Below are positions 32,844-44,300 of a stretch of 50,078 bases of DNA, piece after piece. A program made the translations under genes and the position numbers. This DNA is from Triangularia verruculosa (Eukaryota; Ascomycota; Sordariomycetes; Sordariales; Podosporaceae): the NCBI GenBank assembly GCA_033296885.1, contig MU864052.1, positions 1 through 50,078 on the forward strand. Reading direction: 5' to 3'. How positions within the stretch are numbered: position 1 is the first letter of the stretch; every line of letters starts with the position of its first letter. The notes under the pieces were generated by a model. The model did no database searches. It saw only the letters and a program-made list of their open reading frames with translations, and had not been told where the DNA came from.

Positions 32844-35800
32844 ATGACGCTCTCGAGATTGGCCCAACGGGTCCCGACTCCGGTCTTCTCTGGCTCCCGT
32901 CTCATCAGCAACAGTAATCGGTTCAGCATTGAGTCAGCGGAAAACCACAAGCTGCTCAGCACGCCTTCGCCCGAGTTTCGGCGGTGTTCCTCGGCTCAGC
33001 CTGACGACCGCCACTCCGCTGCCCCGCGTTCGGCACCCCGCCAGTCCCTGCCACTGTCACCCGCTATCCACGCCCAACGCCTTCGACTCACCCGGAACCT
33101 GACCACGAATCTCACCACCGCTCTTTTTCACCCTGCATCTGCGCAACCAAACTCCTTCCTCGCTCACAGAGCCTTCTCCAGCTCGTCAGCAGTCATGGTG
33201 GCCCAAAGAATCGACGGAACGGCCGTGGCCAAGCGGGTGCGCGAACAGCTCAAGGCCGAGATTGCTGAGAAGAAGGGAATCAACCCACGCTTTCAGCCGT
33301 GTTTGAAGATTATCCAAGGTGCGTAGCATCCCGGCCGGCACAGCCTTCCATTGAGATATTAGGATTGAACTAACCAACGTCTGTGTAGTGGGTGACCGCT
33401 CTGACTCCTGTAAGCTACTCCAAGCTCCAACCGTGCTGCTGCGGCTACCCCGCGTCCCAGGACGGGGGAACTGGACATGTTTCGCTGATTCTGGATGAAT
33501 TGATATGCAGCCACCTATGTGCGCATGAAGTTGAAGGCCGCCGAAGAGGTAAGGAGGCTGCAGAACCACTCACATCCTCATCCGAAACAAACTCACTAAC
33601 CTCGTTTTCGTTCGCTCCCTAGTGCGACATCTCATGTGAGCTTATCAAGTTTGACGAGTCGGCCACTGAGGCCGAGATTGTCGCTCGTGTTCATGCTCTG
33701 AACAATGACCCAACCGTCCACGGCATCTTGGTTCAGCTCCCGCTCCCAAGCCATGTTTCTGAGTATGCTGTCACTTCCGCCGTCATGAGCGAGAAGGATG
33801 TCGACGGCTTCGGCACTCACAACATTGGTGAGCTGGCCAAGCGTGGCGGCCACCCCTATTTCGTCCCATGCACACCCAAGGGTGTCATGGTCCTTCTCGA
33901 AGAGACCGGTGTTGACCTCAGGGGCAAGAACGCCGTCGTCGTCGGTAGAAGCGATATTGTCGGCAGCCCGGTCAGCTACCTCTTGAAGAACGCCGACGCC
34001 ACCGTCACCGTCTGCCATTCCAGGACAAAGGATCTGGACCAGCACCTCAAGAACGCCGATGTTGTCGTCGTGGCTATCGGCAAGGCCGGCTTCATCAGGG
34101 GTGAGCAGCTCAAGGAAGGCGCTGTTGTCATCGATGTTGGCACCAACTACATCCCCGACGCCACCAGGAAGTCTGGTCAGCGTCTTGTCGGTGACGTTGA
34201 GTTCGAGTCTGCCTCCCAGGTTGCCTCTCACATCACGCCTGTTCCTGGCGGTGTTGGTCCCATGACTGTTGCCATGCTTCTTCACAACGTTGTCGCTTCC
34301 GCGACACAGTGGTTTGACGCTGAGAAGCAGAGGCATATCGTTCCCCTGAGCCTTGCTCTCAAGGAACCTGTCCCCTCTGATATCGCCATTTCTCGTGCTC
34401 AAGCGCCTAAGCACGTTACCCAGATCGCCAAGGAGATTGGCATTTCCAACTCCGAGTTGGAGCCCTATGGTGCGTACAAGGCCAAGGTTGATCTCAGCCT
34501 CCTCAACCGCCTGGGTCACCGCAGAAATGGCCGCTATGTTGTCGTTACCGGCATCACCCCAACCCCTCTAGGTGAGGGCAAGTCCACCACCACCATGGGT
34601 CTTGCCCAGGCATTGGGCGCTCATGTTGGTCGTCTCACTTTTGCCAACGTCCGCCAGCCCAGTCAAGGCCCAACATTCGGCATCAAGGGCGGTGCTGCCG
34701 GTGGTGGCTACAGCCAGGTCATCCCCATGGATGAGTTCAACATGCATCTTACAGGTGACATTCATGCCATCTCCGCTGCCAACAACCTCCTCGCCGCTGC
34801 CATTGACACTCGCATGTTCCACGAGAGCTCCCAGAAGGACGCTGCATTGTTTAGACGGTTGGTGCCGGTCAAGAACGGGAAGAGAACCTTCTCACCCGTC
34901 ATGTTCCGCCGCTTGAAGAAGCTCGGCATCGACAAGACCAACCCCGATGATCTGACCCAGGAGGAGATCACCAAGTTCGCTCGCCTCGATATCGACCCCG
35001 AGACCATCACCTGGAGACGTGTCTTGGATGTCAACGACAGACATCTCCGCGGTATCACCATCGGCACCGCTCCCACTGAGAAGGGCCACATCCGCCAGAC
35101 TGGCTTCGACATCTCCGTCGCCAGTGAGTGCATGGCCATCCTTGCCCTGTCCACCGACCTCGCCGACATGCGCGAGCGTCTCGGGAGGATGGTCGTCGCC
35201 AGCTCCCGCAGCGGCGACCCCGTCACCTGCGACGACCTCGGTGCCGGCGGCGCCCTCACCGCCCTCATGAAAGACGCCATCAAGCCCAACCTCATGCAGT
35301 CTCTCGAAGGCACCCCTGTGTTCGTCCACGCCGGCCCCTTCGCCAACATCAGCATTGGCAACAGCTCCATCATTGCCGACAAACTGGCCCTCAAGCTCGC
35401 CGGCACCGAGCCAGACGAGGACCACGCCTCCAAGTCCGGCTTCGTCATCACCGAAGCCGGCTTCGACTTCACCATGGGCGGCGAACGTTTCTTCAACATC
35501 AAGTGCCGCACCTCCGGCCTCGTTCCCGACGTCGTCGTCGTCGTCGCCACCATCCGCGCGTTGAAGGTTCACGGCGGCGGCCCCCCGATCTCCCCCGGCG
35601 CTCCGTTGGACCCAGTCTACAAGGAAGAGAACGTCGACATCCTCCGCGCCGGCTGCGTCAATCTAGCCAAGCACATCGCCAACGCGAAAGCCTACGGCGT
35701 TCCGGTTGTCGTAGCCATCAACAAGTTCAGCACCGACACCCCTGCCGAAGTGGAAGCCGTCCGCTCCGCCGCCATCGCCGCCGGTGCCGAGGATGCCGTT

Positions 35801-36259
35801 CTCGCCAACCACTGGGCCGAGGGCGGCAAGGGCGCAGTCGACCTCGCCCACGCCGTCATCGGCGCCTCGGAAAAGCCCAAGGACTTCAAGCTCCTTTACA
35901 GCCTCGAGGGAACCGTCCAGGAACGCATCGAGAAGATTGCTCGTGAGATGTACGGCGCCGCCAGCGTCGAGTTCACTGAGCTCGCGCAAAAGAAGGTTGA
36001 GACGTACACCCGCCAAGGGTTTGGAAACCTGCCAATCTGCATCGCCAAGACGCAGTACAGTATCTCGCACGACCCTGAGCTGAAGGGAGCGCCGACGGGT
36101 TTCACGGTCCCGATTAGGGATGTGAGGATGGCGGCGGGAGCGGGGTATTTGTATGCGTTGGCGGCGGATATCCAGACGATTCCTGGGTTGCCTACGGCGC
36201 CGGGGTATCTCAATGTGGATGTGGATTTGGAGACGGGGGAGATTGATGGGCTGTTTTAA
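32844..36259 (+). CDS. MIS1: trifunctional C1-tetrahydrofolate synthase, mitochondrial leader (4 exons)
   Basis: Exons are 32844-33318, 33389-33409 (21 nt), 33511-33548 (38 nt) and 33623-36259; 1056 aa. Residues 1 to ~115 form an Arg/Ser-rich, acid-poor leader ending LAHRAFSSSSAV. The dehydrogenase/cyclohydrolase domain (about 118-420) follows with the YVRMK catalytic Tyr/Lys, HGILVQLPLP and PGGVGPMTVAMLL signatures. The formate-THF ligase domain (about 455-1056) has the P-loop TPLGEGKSTTT at about 490. The enzyme interconverts 5,10-methylene-, methenyl- and 10-formyl-THF and makes 10-formyl-THF from formate, for purine and formyl-Met-tRNA synthesis. A second in-frame ATG at 33195 (MVAQRIDGTAV) begins where cytosolic homologues start, so both a mitochondrial (Mis1-like) and a cytosolic (Ade3-like) form may come from this gene. 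The last ~150 nt switch to G-ending codons. Confidence 0.95.
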
Positions 36260-37326
36260 AACGATTATTTCTTTTTGGAAACTTTGCGGTTTTTATGGCG
36301 TTTAAATAGGCTGGGAAAGGGAAGGGGGGAAATGTATGAATGATCAACTCGAATAAGCATAGTGAAGGGAAAATCAGGGGGGATGTTAAAAAGTGGCCTT
36401 GTTTTAACACATGGGCCGCTGGGGATAATACTTAAAGGGGGGAGAACGAAAACTAAACCAGTTCAATAGAGAAATTTGAGACAGATTCTTCTCCACTTTT
36501 GCTTTTTACTCCAGTAATCATTTGTCGAAGGTTATGAGGATATATGGCAATGTTTTGTTATCCATGTTATACAAAAGACTCGTACAGGTACAGGAATAAG
36601 TATTAAGTCCCTCCTCTTCGTCCCCGTTTTTCTTCGGTCATATGTGATGTTATACAAATCCAATCCCCCTTTCATATCTTTCTCTTTCTCGTGTGTCATT
36701 AAACCCATTAACTCCATGCGCCCTGTTTTTATACCCCCTTTTTGTGCCCCCCACCTTTCCAGAATCCAACCCAAACAACCAAAACCCATATTCATCTATC
36801 ATTAAGGGTTACTTTTATAACAATAAAAAGTAGGCGAAAGATAGAGAGAGGTAAAACAAAGATAAAAGTACATGATAGTGTGCCAAAAAAACAAAACAGT
36901 AAAACAAGAAACAAGAAAACAAAAAAGGCAGTATATAGTACAGAAAAAAAAGAAAAAACAGAAGAAAAGTGTTGAAGCAAGAGGGCGGTGGTGTGTAGGT
37001 GTTGTTGTACAAGATTAGAAGCAAAGTCGCTTCCCCTCCATATTCGTCGTCGTCGTAGTAGTCTCTCTGTCGCGTGAAAAGTGTTGAAAAATATTCCAGT
37101 AATGTCGTTATCCTGCCATGCCCATGCCGTGCTATGCCGTCCCATTCCCATGCTGTCCAATATATGCCCATGATAATTATGCCTCCCATCGCTCCCAAAT
37201 GCTCCATCAAAACCCAAAGCAAAACAAAAAGAAATCACCCATTAAACCAATTAACTCCCCCAACTAGTCGAAAAGAAAAGAAAAATCCCCCAGAAAGGTA
37301 AGCAAGAAAGAAAAAGATCGCAAAAA
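36260..37326. other. convergent 3' intergenic region
   Basis: This lies between the 3' ends of the C1-THF synthase gene (+) and the C2H2 factor gene (-). It is A-rich on the + strand around 36800-36970 and again near 37200-37320, consistent with 3' UTRs. No gene is seen. Confidence 0.5.
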
Positions 37327-40300
37327 TCAAAACCACCTCCTCGTAACCGCACACTCCTCAATCTTCCCCAAAACCCCCAGCGCATCCACATAAATCGTAT
37401 TCCTACTCCCCACACAATCCCCCTCCATCCACCTCCTCACCACCCCGACCACCCCGTTTGCTCCCCCCTGCCCCCTCAACCTCAGCACCTCCTCCAACCT
37501 GTTACACTCCGCCACCCTCCTCAACCACCTCACCGGCTCCTCCTCCTCCTCCTCATCATTCATATCACTACTAGTCACCCCCCCATTATTATTATTCAAC
37601 GTCTCCGCCGTCGACAACCCACTACTACTCGGACTACTCCCCCCGCTCCCCCCCCCACTACTACTCCTCTGCCTATTCTGTTGCTGTTGCTGCTGCTTAT
37701 TACTATTCCTCAGCCCGTGGTTAAACGCCCAGCATATCAGCGCGCAGACGTGCAGGGCCCAGTAATCGGAGATATCCGGTACCTTTCCCAATGAGTTGTC
37801 GTCGGGATGGTTTGTTACTATCCGGTGGTGGTTGAAAAAGGACAATAAAGCCCGAGAAGCATAGAGCGTTGCCTTTAGAATATTCATCCCCGGCAAGCCC
37901 CCAGCCGCCCATTGCCTCACCTTTCTAACATGCTCCTGAAAGACCGCCGCCGGCAGGACTTTTTGGGCATATGCCCATGAGTCCCCGCTCACAGCTAGTA
38001 AATCTCTAAGGGGTGTGTGGTGCAATGCCAAATACGTGTTTGCCACCGGGCAGTTATTCCCGAAGAGTTTTTGGATTCGGTGTTCTGCTTCGGTGGATTG
38101 CTGGTTATATGATTCCTGGGATTGTTGTTGCTGGTGGTTGACAGGAGAATTATCAGCTGATGCAACAAGTCCAAACGACGGGCGCCGCGGCAGTCGCTGG
38201 GCGCAGAGACCAAGAATGACCATCCGGTCTGCCTGCCCGCAGGCTTCCACTTGTTCCGGAGTAAGGCTGTCAATGTCGGAGATATACGCCGGCTGGGCGG
38301 CAGCGTGGGCAGAGACAGCATCGCAGTTCTGCAGCTCACGCCACTCCTCCGCCGACGAAGCCCCCCAGAGCTTCTCGCTGTTGCCAAAGAGCGGAAGGCT
38401 TTCGTTGCCGTCTAGAACACGCCCGTGCTGCTGGTAGACGGCCGTGTGGACGTCGCAGATGGAGCAAGCCGCGAGGAGGCGGCGGCAGGATTCTGCTTCA
38501 ACCCAGCGCTTCCACCTGTCGTGGGTGGCAAAGGTCTGGTTTGAGCTGAGCAGGGCTTGGTCCAGGATGCCGGGTTCGGGGCAGAGGGCCTGTGTGTCGG
38601 AGTCAAATTGTGAGTATACCTGTGCAGAGCTCTGAGAGAGGGTCGAGAATGAAAGAGAGTGATGATCCGCCGGCGGTACAGAGTTGTATCCCTCGGAAGC
38701 AAAAAGAAGAGACCAAATTCGAAAAGCGTCTCGCGAGCGAGCAGGAGAAGGGGAGGGATGAGGAAGAGAGCTGTGGGTGAAAGAAGAAGGATCCATAAAA
38801 GAGGATCCAGGAGAAGCATAAGATGAAGAGACCATGGTGTGCGGCCATGATGGGTTTGGGTATGGGCTGAGGTGCCTCATAACCATGGGAGAGGTGGTGG
38901 TGGTAATGTTTGTCGGCGTGATAGAGTCAAGAGACGAAACAGAGGAAACAGGAGAGGATGCGGGAGACCAGGCACTGGTGTCGAAGAACCAAGAAACAGG
39001 GTCCTCCAAAAGAGAGAAAGACAGCGGCGCAGTAAGAGACTGCTCAGTACTCACCCTCTTGTAGAGATGCCTGAACAGGTCCGAGGGCTTGGTGACGGGC
39101 TTTCGGCCGCGGAAGCGCGCAAAGTACTCGCAGAGCAGGATCGTCTGCTTGATTTGCAGGCTCCATTTGGCTGCCTGTGTTGGTTCTCCTTGTTAGTTCC
39201 AGTGTTGTTGATGATATGGTAAAGAAACGGGTGCCGCTGCACTCACTCGCTTCGCCTCTTGCCACGCATGCTCGTGGAGCTGATTACCGCGGTTGCGGTC
39301 CTCTTTGGTGTCAAGATGCTGCGTGGCGACGGCTGCCATGGCGCACCTCAGCACGTCTTCCGGCTCGGTTTCGAACGACGGCCGATGCACAATCGGAAGC
39401 ACGGGATGCACCTTGGCCCAATACACGTCCAGATACTCGGGAATGGCACCCCTGACCGCGGCCGGAAGGGGAATGTTCATGGACGGCGGCATCGAGGAAG
39501 GCATCGCATACTTGGTCGCCAACTCCAAGTTTAGCCCCGCCATCTCACCGCCCGGGCTGACATCGCCATTCGCACCATAACCGACGCCCATATCGTTAAA
39601 TACCCCGATGTTCCCCATGGTGTTCTGTCCGCCTAGCTGTGTGGCAACCAGTGTCTGCTTGTGACGAGCCATGTTGAGCGACGGGTCAATGCCAGCAAGG
39701 GTAGGAGCAACCAAAGTGCCGCTTGCTTGATTCGAAGTATGCGGTGGTGGTGTGAGACCTCGGAAACCGCTAGACATGGTATTCCCTTGCTGATGCTGCA
39801 TACTGCCCAGTCCCGAAGCCTGGCTCCCGATATTCGATGCCCCAAAGCCCATGGTGTTTGGGAATATTGTCCCCCCGGAATAGCCGTGTGATGTCTGTGT
39901 GCTGTGGGCCGTAGTTGTGTACGAGTTCTGGTGCATGAAGCCCTCTCCTCCAAAACCAGGCCCTGGGCTGACCCGCGAGGCCGGGTTGGGGTATGGGGAG
40001 AGCAGAGGATTTGAGCGCCCCCAGTGCTGTGCATTTCCCAAAGGTTCCGACACAGGTGTCGAGTATGTGCTGTCCGTGGCTGACCATGGCGACGGTTCAC
40101 GCTGTTCTGGCATTTGTATTCCCTGTGTGATGACGGATAATTGCGCGGCATGCGTCGTTCTAGGCTGAGCATACGGGTTGGAAAATGGTCCAGAAGATGG
40201 AGTGACCACAATGGTTGTTGGGGACATCGTGTAGTCATATGTAGGCGTCTCCCCTCCGTAGTCAAGACCATGGGAATAAGAGGGCGCGACTGAACCGGTG

Positions 40301-41370
40301 AAGCCAGTTGTTGTTGAGGGCATCGCAACAGGGCCAGGCGCGCTCGAAGGCGACTGCCCAGATCCCGGTGTAGGTTGCGATGTACCCTGTGACCCTGGAG
40401 TCTGTGCTGGTTGTTGTGTTCTCGGGGACGGCACAGGGTACGGGCTAGCTGGGTTGGCTGCAGGTTGGGATGAAGCTTCGCCGCCGTGCTCGCTATCAGA
40501 TGGTTAATTATACAGTCAATGAGCGTGGGAAATATGAATCTCACTTCTTCTGCTGATGCCTGGTCAACAAATCTTGCCGGTGAAATGCTTTGTCGCAACT
40601 CGGGCAGCGGAACTGTGGCTCTTCATGGCTAAGTTGATGACGTCTGAATTGTCAGGTATCAGTACACACGGATCACTCAACGGTCTCGAAGGTGTCACTG
40701 CTGGTGGTAGACACTACTGACCTGAGGTGCTCGGCTCTTGTGAAGGTCTATATAGCGTGATGCTTAGCATGTTGACCGCGATGGGTAGCACTTGATTGAG
40801 GGTCTCCCATACCTTGGCTGGCTTGCAAAGTTCGCAGACATGTACCGGGACACCCTTCTTTGCTCTACTGACACGGCCGGTAATAGGAGTGAGTCTCATC
40901 GGCATCGTGTCGGACGGTGGGTGGTTGGGCATCGGTCTCATGGGCCCGCCTCCTATTGACGACGACGAGGCGGGAGATCCATAGCCTGACCGGTCCATTG
41001 AGTCGGTGCTCGTCGTGCTTCGACGACGGACTGGGGGTCGAGTGGTGGCAGTATCTAGTGTTCCGCTTGCTGACCTTGAGGGGGCAGTTGGCGCCGTGCT
41101 TGATGTGGTCGTCGTGGACTGGGAACCCCTTGAGGAAGCAGCGCGTCTCTTGCTTGGGGCAGTGGGGGGAGGGGGGTTGATATCCTCTTCGGCGGCCAGG
41201 CCGGAACTACTAGCATGTCTCGGGTGTGGTTGTGGGTTGGGTTCTTCTGGTAGCTGACCGGTAGTGGCCGGCTTGACTGGGACCTTGGCCCTTTTATTAT
41301 TCTGGGCCTGGTGACGGTCCGGCACCTGGTGGTCGTCGTTGACATCCATTATGAATTTGAGACTAGCCAT
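37327..41370 (-). CDS. C2H2 zinc-finger transcription factor with fungal_trans domain (5 exons)
   Basis: Exons are 41370-40813, 40747-40722 (26 nt), 40643-40545, 40492-39247 and 39174-37327; 1258 aa. Residues 1-175 are Ser/Thr/Pro-rich and probably disordered. Two C2H2 fingers lie at about 178-232: CELCKPAKTFTRAEHLRRH..H, then CPSCDKAFHRQDLLTRH..H. They are built from four exons. A long Gly/Ser/Gln-rich linker follows to about 550. The fungal-specific transcription factor (middle homology) domain runs from about 560 onward (AAVRGAIPEYLDVYWAKVHP, PIVHRPSFE, AKWSLQIKQTILLCEYFARF, then RWKRWVEAESCRRLLAACSI). No Zn2Cys6 cluster is seen. It is a nuclear DNA-binding regulator of unknown target. A consensus donor-like GTGAGT at the codons after LYKR (39059-39054) appears to be read through. 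An acidic DEEEEEEP tract lies near the end. Confidence 0.85.
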
Positions 41371-44300
41371 GATGGGCGGTAGGTGCTCAAAATGGATGTC
41401 AGATGTGTACCAAGTTGGGAATAACACAGCCCTGTTGGACTGTCTTGGACCAGAACGGCGAGAAAGTAACAAAAGTCAGGAACGAAGACGGGGACGGGGT
41501 ACGTCAATGCTGTACACGCGCGGCTGCAGCAATACACGCGAAGAGGCTCAAAAAGAAGACAACAGCAGGAAGGGGGAGCGGAGAAGAGTGAGATCGAGGC
41601 AAGCCTCTCGGTCTGCGGGGGAGATGTGATCAAAGCTACCTAGTGACCTCTGGTAATCATGGCATGTACTCGCAGCGACGGGGCCCATCCGTCGACAACG
41701 GCAGCCGAAGCATCTGGGGTGCACCACTGCGGCGTCATGCGGCACATTCTATTATTGCCCTTGAGGTGCGTGGAAAAGTTGGGATGGAGAATGAACCGTT
41801 CTTGGCCCTCTAGCCCTCCATTGCAGAAGGGGCTTGGGTGCTCTTTTTGGAGAGAAGGCTGTCGCTATGAAGGGCCCCTGTCCCCCCCGTCAGCATCTTG
41901 CCAAGGATAGGGTGTGAAAAGGGGGGTACCAGCAGGGGTCGCAATGCATCATTGAGGAAAGTGCTGAGATGCTGCTCGCCAGTTTCGCGCGGTAGAAAGA
42001 AAAGACAGCAGAGAATGAGCTTGTACACTTGCACTAGCTCTGCATCTGCGTTTCGCATCGTTGATTTGCACGGCTCATGGATGAGATGGAAATGAAAGAT
42101 GACCAACTGTGAACGACTTTGCTGCTGCCATCTTGGTTGATGTCCTGTGTCATACAGGCAGTTGTCCGGCACAAATCTTCCAGCACTCTTCCACGCCTGT
42201 CCGGGAATAGGAGTACCCATCTTAGAACGCATGGTCCCAGTCCGCGGTCGTGTGCCGCCCCGGGATTAGCATCGCGATAACAAGGCCATCTATGGCTTCA
42301 TAGGGCTGCCAGGATAGTATGTATCCATGGTTCGGCAGACCGGGTCTTCCCTGTACACACGCTTTTTAGCTCAGGGCCGGAAAACACCTTCATCTCAAGG
42401 TTGGGTGGTATCGCGTGATTTTCCCGAGTTGTTTGTCCGTGTAGCTTCTCTCTAACCGCCGGCCTGACTTGTGAGCGGCGCAGTGAGAAAAAATGTGTTG
42501 AAAATGGCTGCAGTGAGAACATCCAGGCTATTGGCCAGATATCAACGTAACATATCCCGCAATAAGGCCGGGCCAGGCTCTCCTTGTGTTGCGGCCTCAC
42601 CTGAACAGCCAGTTGCTCAATGTCGGCAAGTATCCAGAGCTTCTCGCCAGAAAAAAGCGACATTTCTCCATAGGCCAAATGAGGGGTGAGAGAGGGGTTT
42701 CCAGGAGCAGAATGACGGATAGGTTGTTGTGCATACAGGGGCTGAGGCAGCCTCCGTCTTCCATTGGCCATTGCGGATCTGCACCATGTGCTCTCAGTGA
42801 GATCCTATTTTTGTTGGTTCCCAATGCAGCAAAGCGTCTTCAGAAAAACTAAAAGACATGCATGCATTGCAGAATCGGCCGTCAAGTCGTTACTTGGCGG
42901 ATGGTGCTCAAAGTGCTTCATCAACTCCGAAGAGGGAAGCCGGTAGTCGCATCGTTGCGGGAATAGAACAGTATATTGGGTGCCTAGATGCAACCTTTCA
43001 GGTCTGTGTCTCTGATCGCCATGCATCTCTTCCAGCGATGGTGTATTCGGGGGTCCGTCATAGCTTGCCGGCACTCAGTCGGCACTAGCTAGGTACCTGA
43101 CATGGTCAAGACGAATGACCCGCATGTAGCATCAAAGATTGCGGTTTGCTTCACATCTCTAACAGGAAAAAAAGAACTGTGTGGGCAATAGGAGGGTTGG
43201 CAGTCGGTGCCATTGGTGCCCCAGTCATTGCGTGTAACCGCATGGTTTGAATCAGCAGCCACGACAAGCGCCCGTAACGCATAAACCACTTGATCGAAAC
43301 AAGACATTCAACACAGTACAGTGTGGTTTGTCTGTTTGGGATGGACAGTAGGTGATGCTGCTACTAGACAGATCGCAGACATACGAAGGCCTGTCTGTTG
43401 ATGGTGTCAACGTTGGTGATCTGCTGAGGTCTGGCACACATACACTACTAGTTCGTGCTAGGGCGTAGAGCGAGCGCTTAATCTGCGACTACCGATTCGT
43501 CTGATGGCTCGAAGGGCAAGTCAAGACCGGGCCATGCCACTCGGGACGGGCCTGATGTTCCTAGTGTAGTGTACTGTGGTAAGTGGTCCTCGGGACGCTC
43601 GGTTGATCATTGCGTGTGTAACTTGGCGTAGCTTGCTGCTTCTCGCTTAGGCATGGGCCAAACTCACTGCCGCGAGGCGGGCGCTTGTTTCATGTTTGTG
43701 ATACGCCGCGCTTGTGTGACGAGCGCTTGCTCTCTTGACGAAGTGACAAACTGGGCTGTGGCGCCGCATAGAGCGGGGAGAGGTCGATCTGGAAGCTTGT
43801 CGAAGGTGCTCAAGGAGTGGCAACGCTCACAGGGGAAGGAGTGAGCCAGTGGTTGGAAAGCGGTGAGAATTGATGGTCACGTCCGAGAGGCTTCAGTGGA
43901 AGAGCGGTCAGTATGGTTCTAGTTCCTAAAAAATATCATCCTGGAATTTCCCGGCATTCAGCAACTTGCACTACGCCGGGTCTGCGATATGGCATCGTTG
44001 ATCGATAAGATCTCAAGTCCAAGTTCTTAGCTTTGTGTCCCCGCTTGACTGAACAGGGTCCGTGCATCAGAAGAGTTCGGCCGGGCGCTTAGCACTATTA
44101 ATAGACTTATGGACCCATCATCGCAGCTTGGCACCGGCTTTGGCAGCTGCCCAACAGTGGAGCGTGCTCACTGTCTTCCTCCACTTTCAACCTCCTTCAC
44201 TCAAGCAGTCTGATTCAAATCACTTACTGCCCGAATCTGCAAGAATGACGAATGTAACCATCACGGATCCGGATCCGAACCCAAGCGTGGCTGGCATCAG

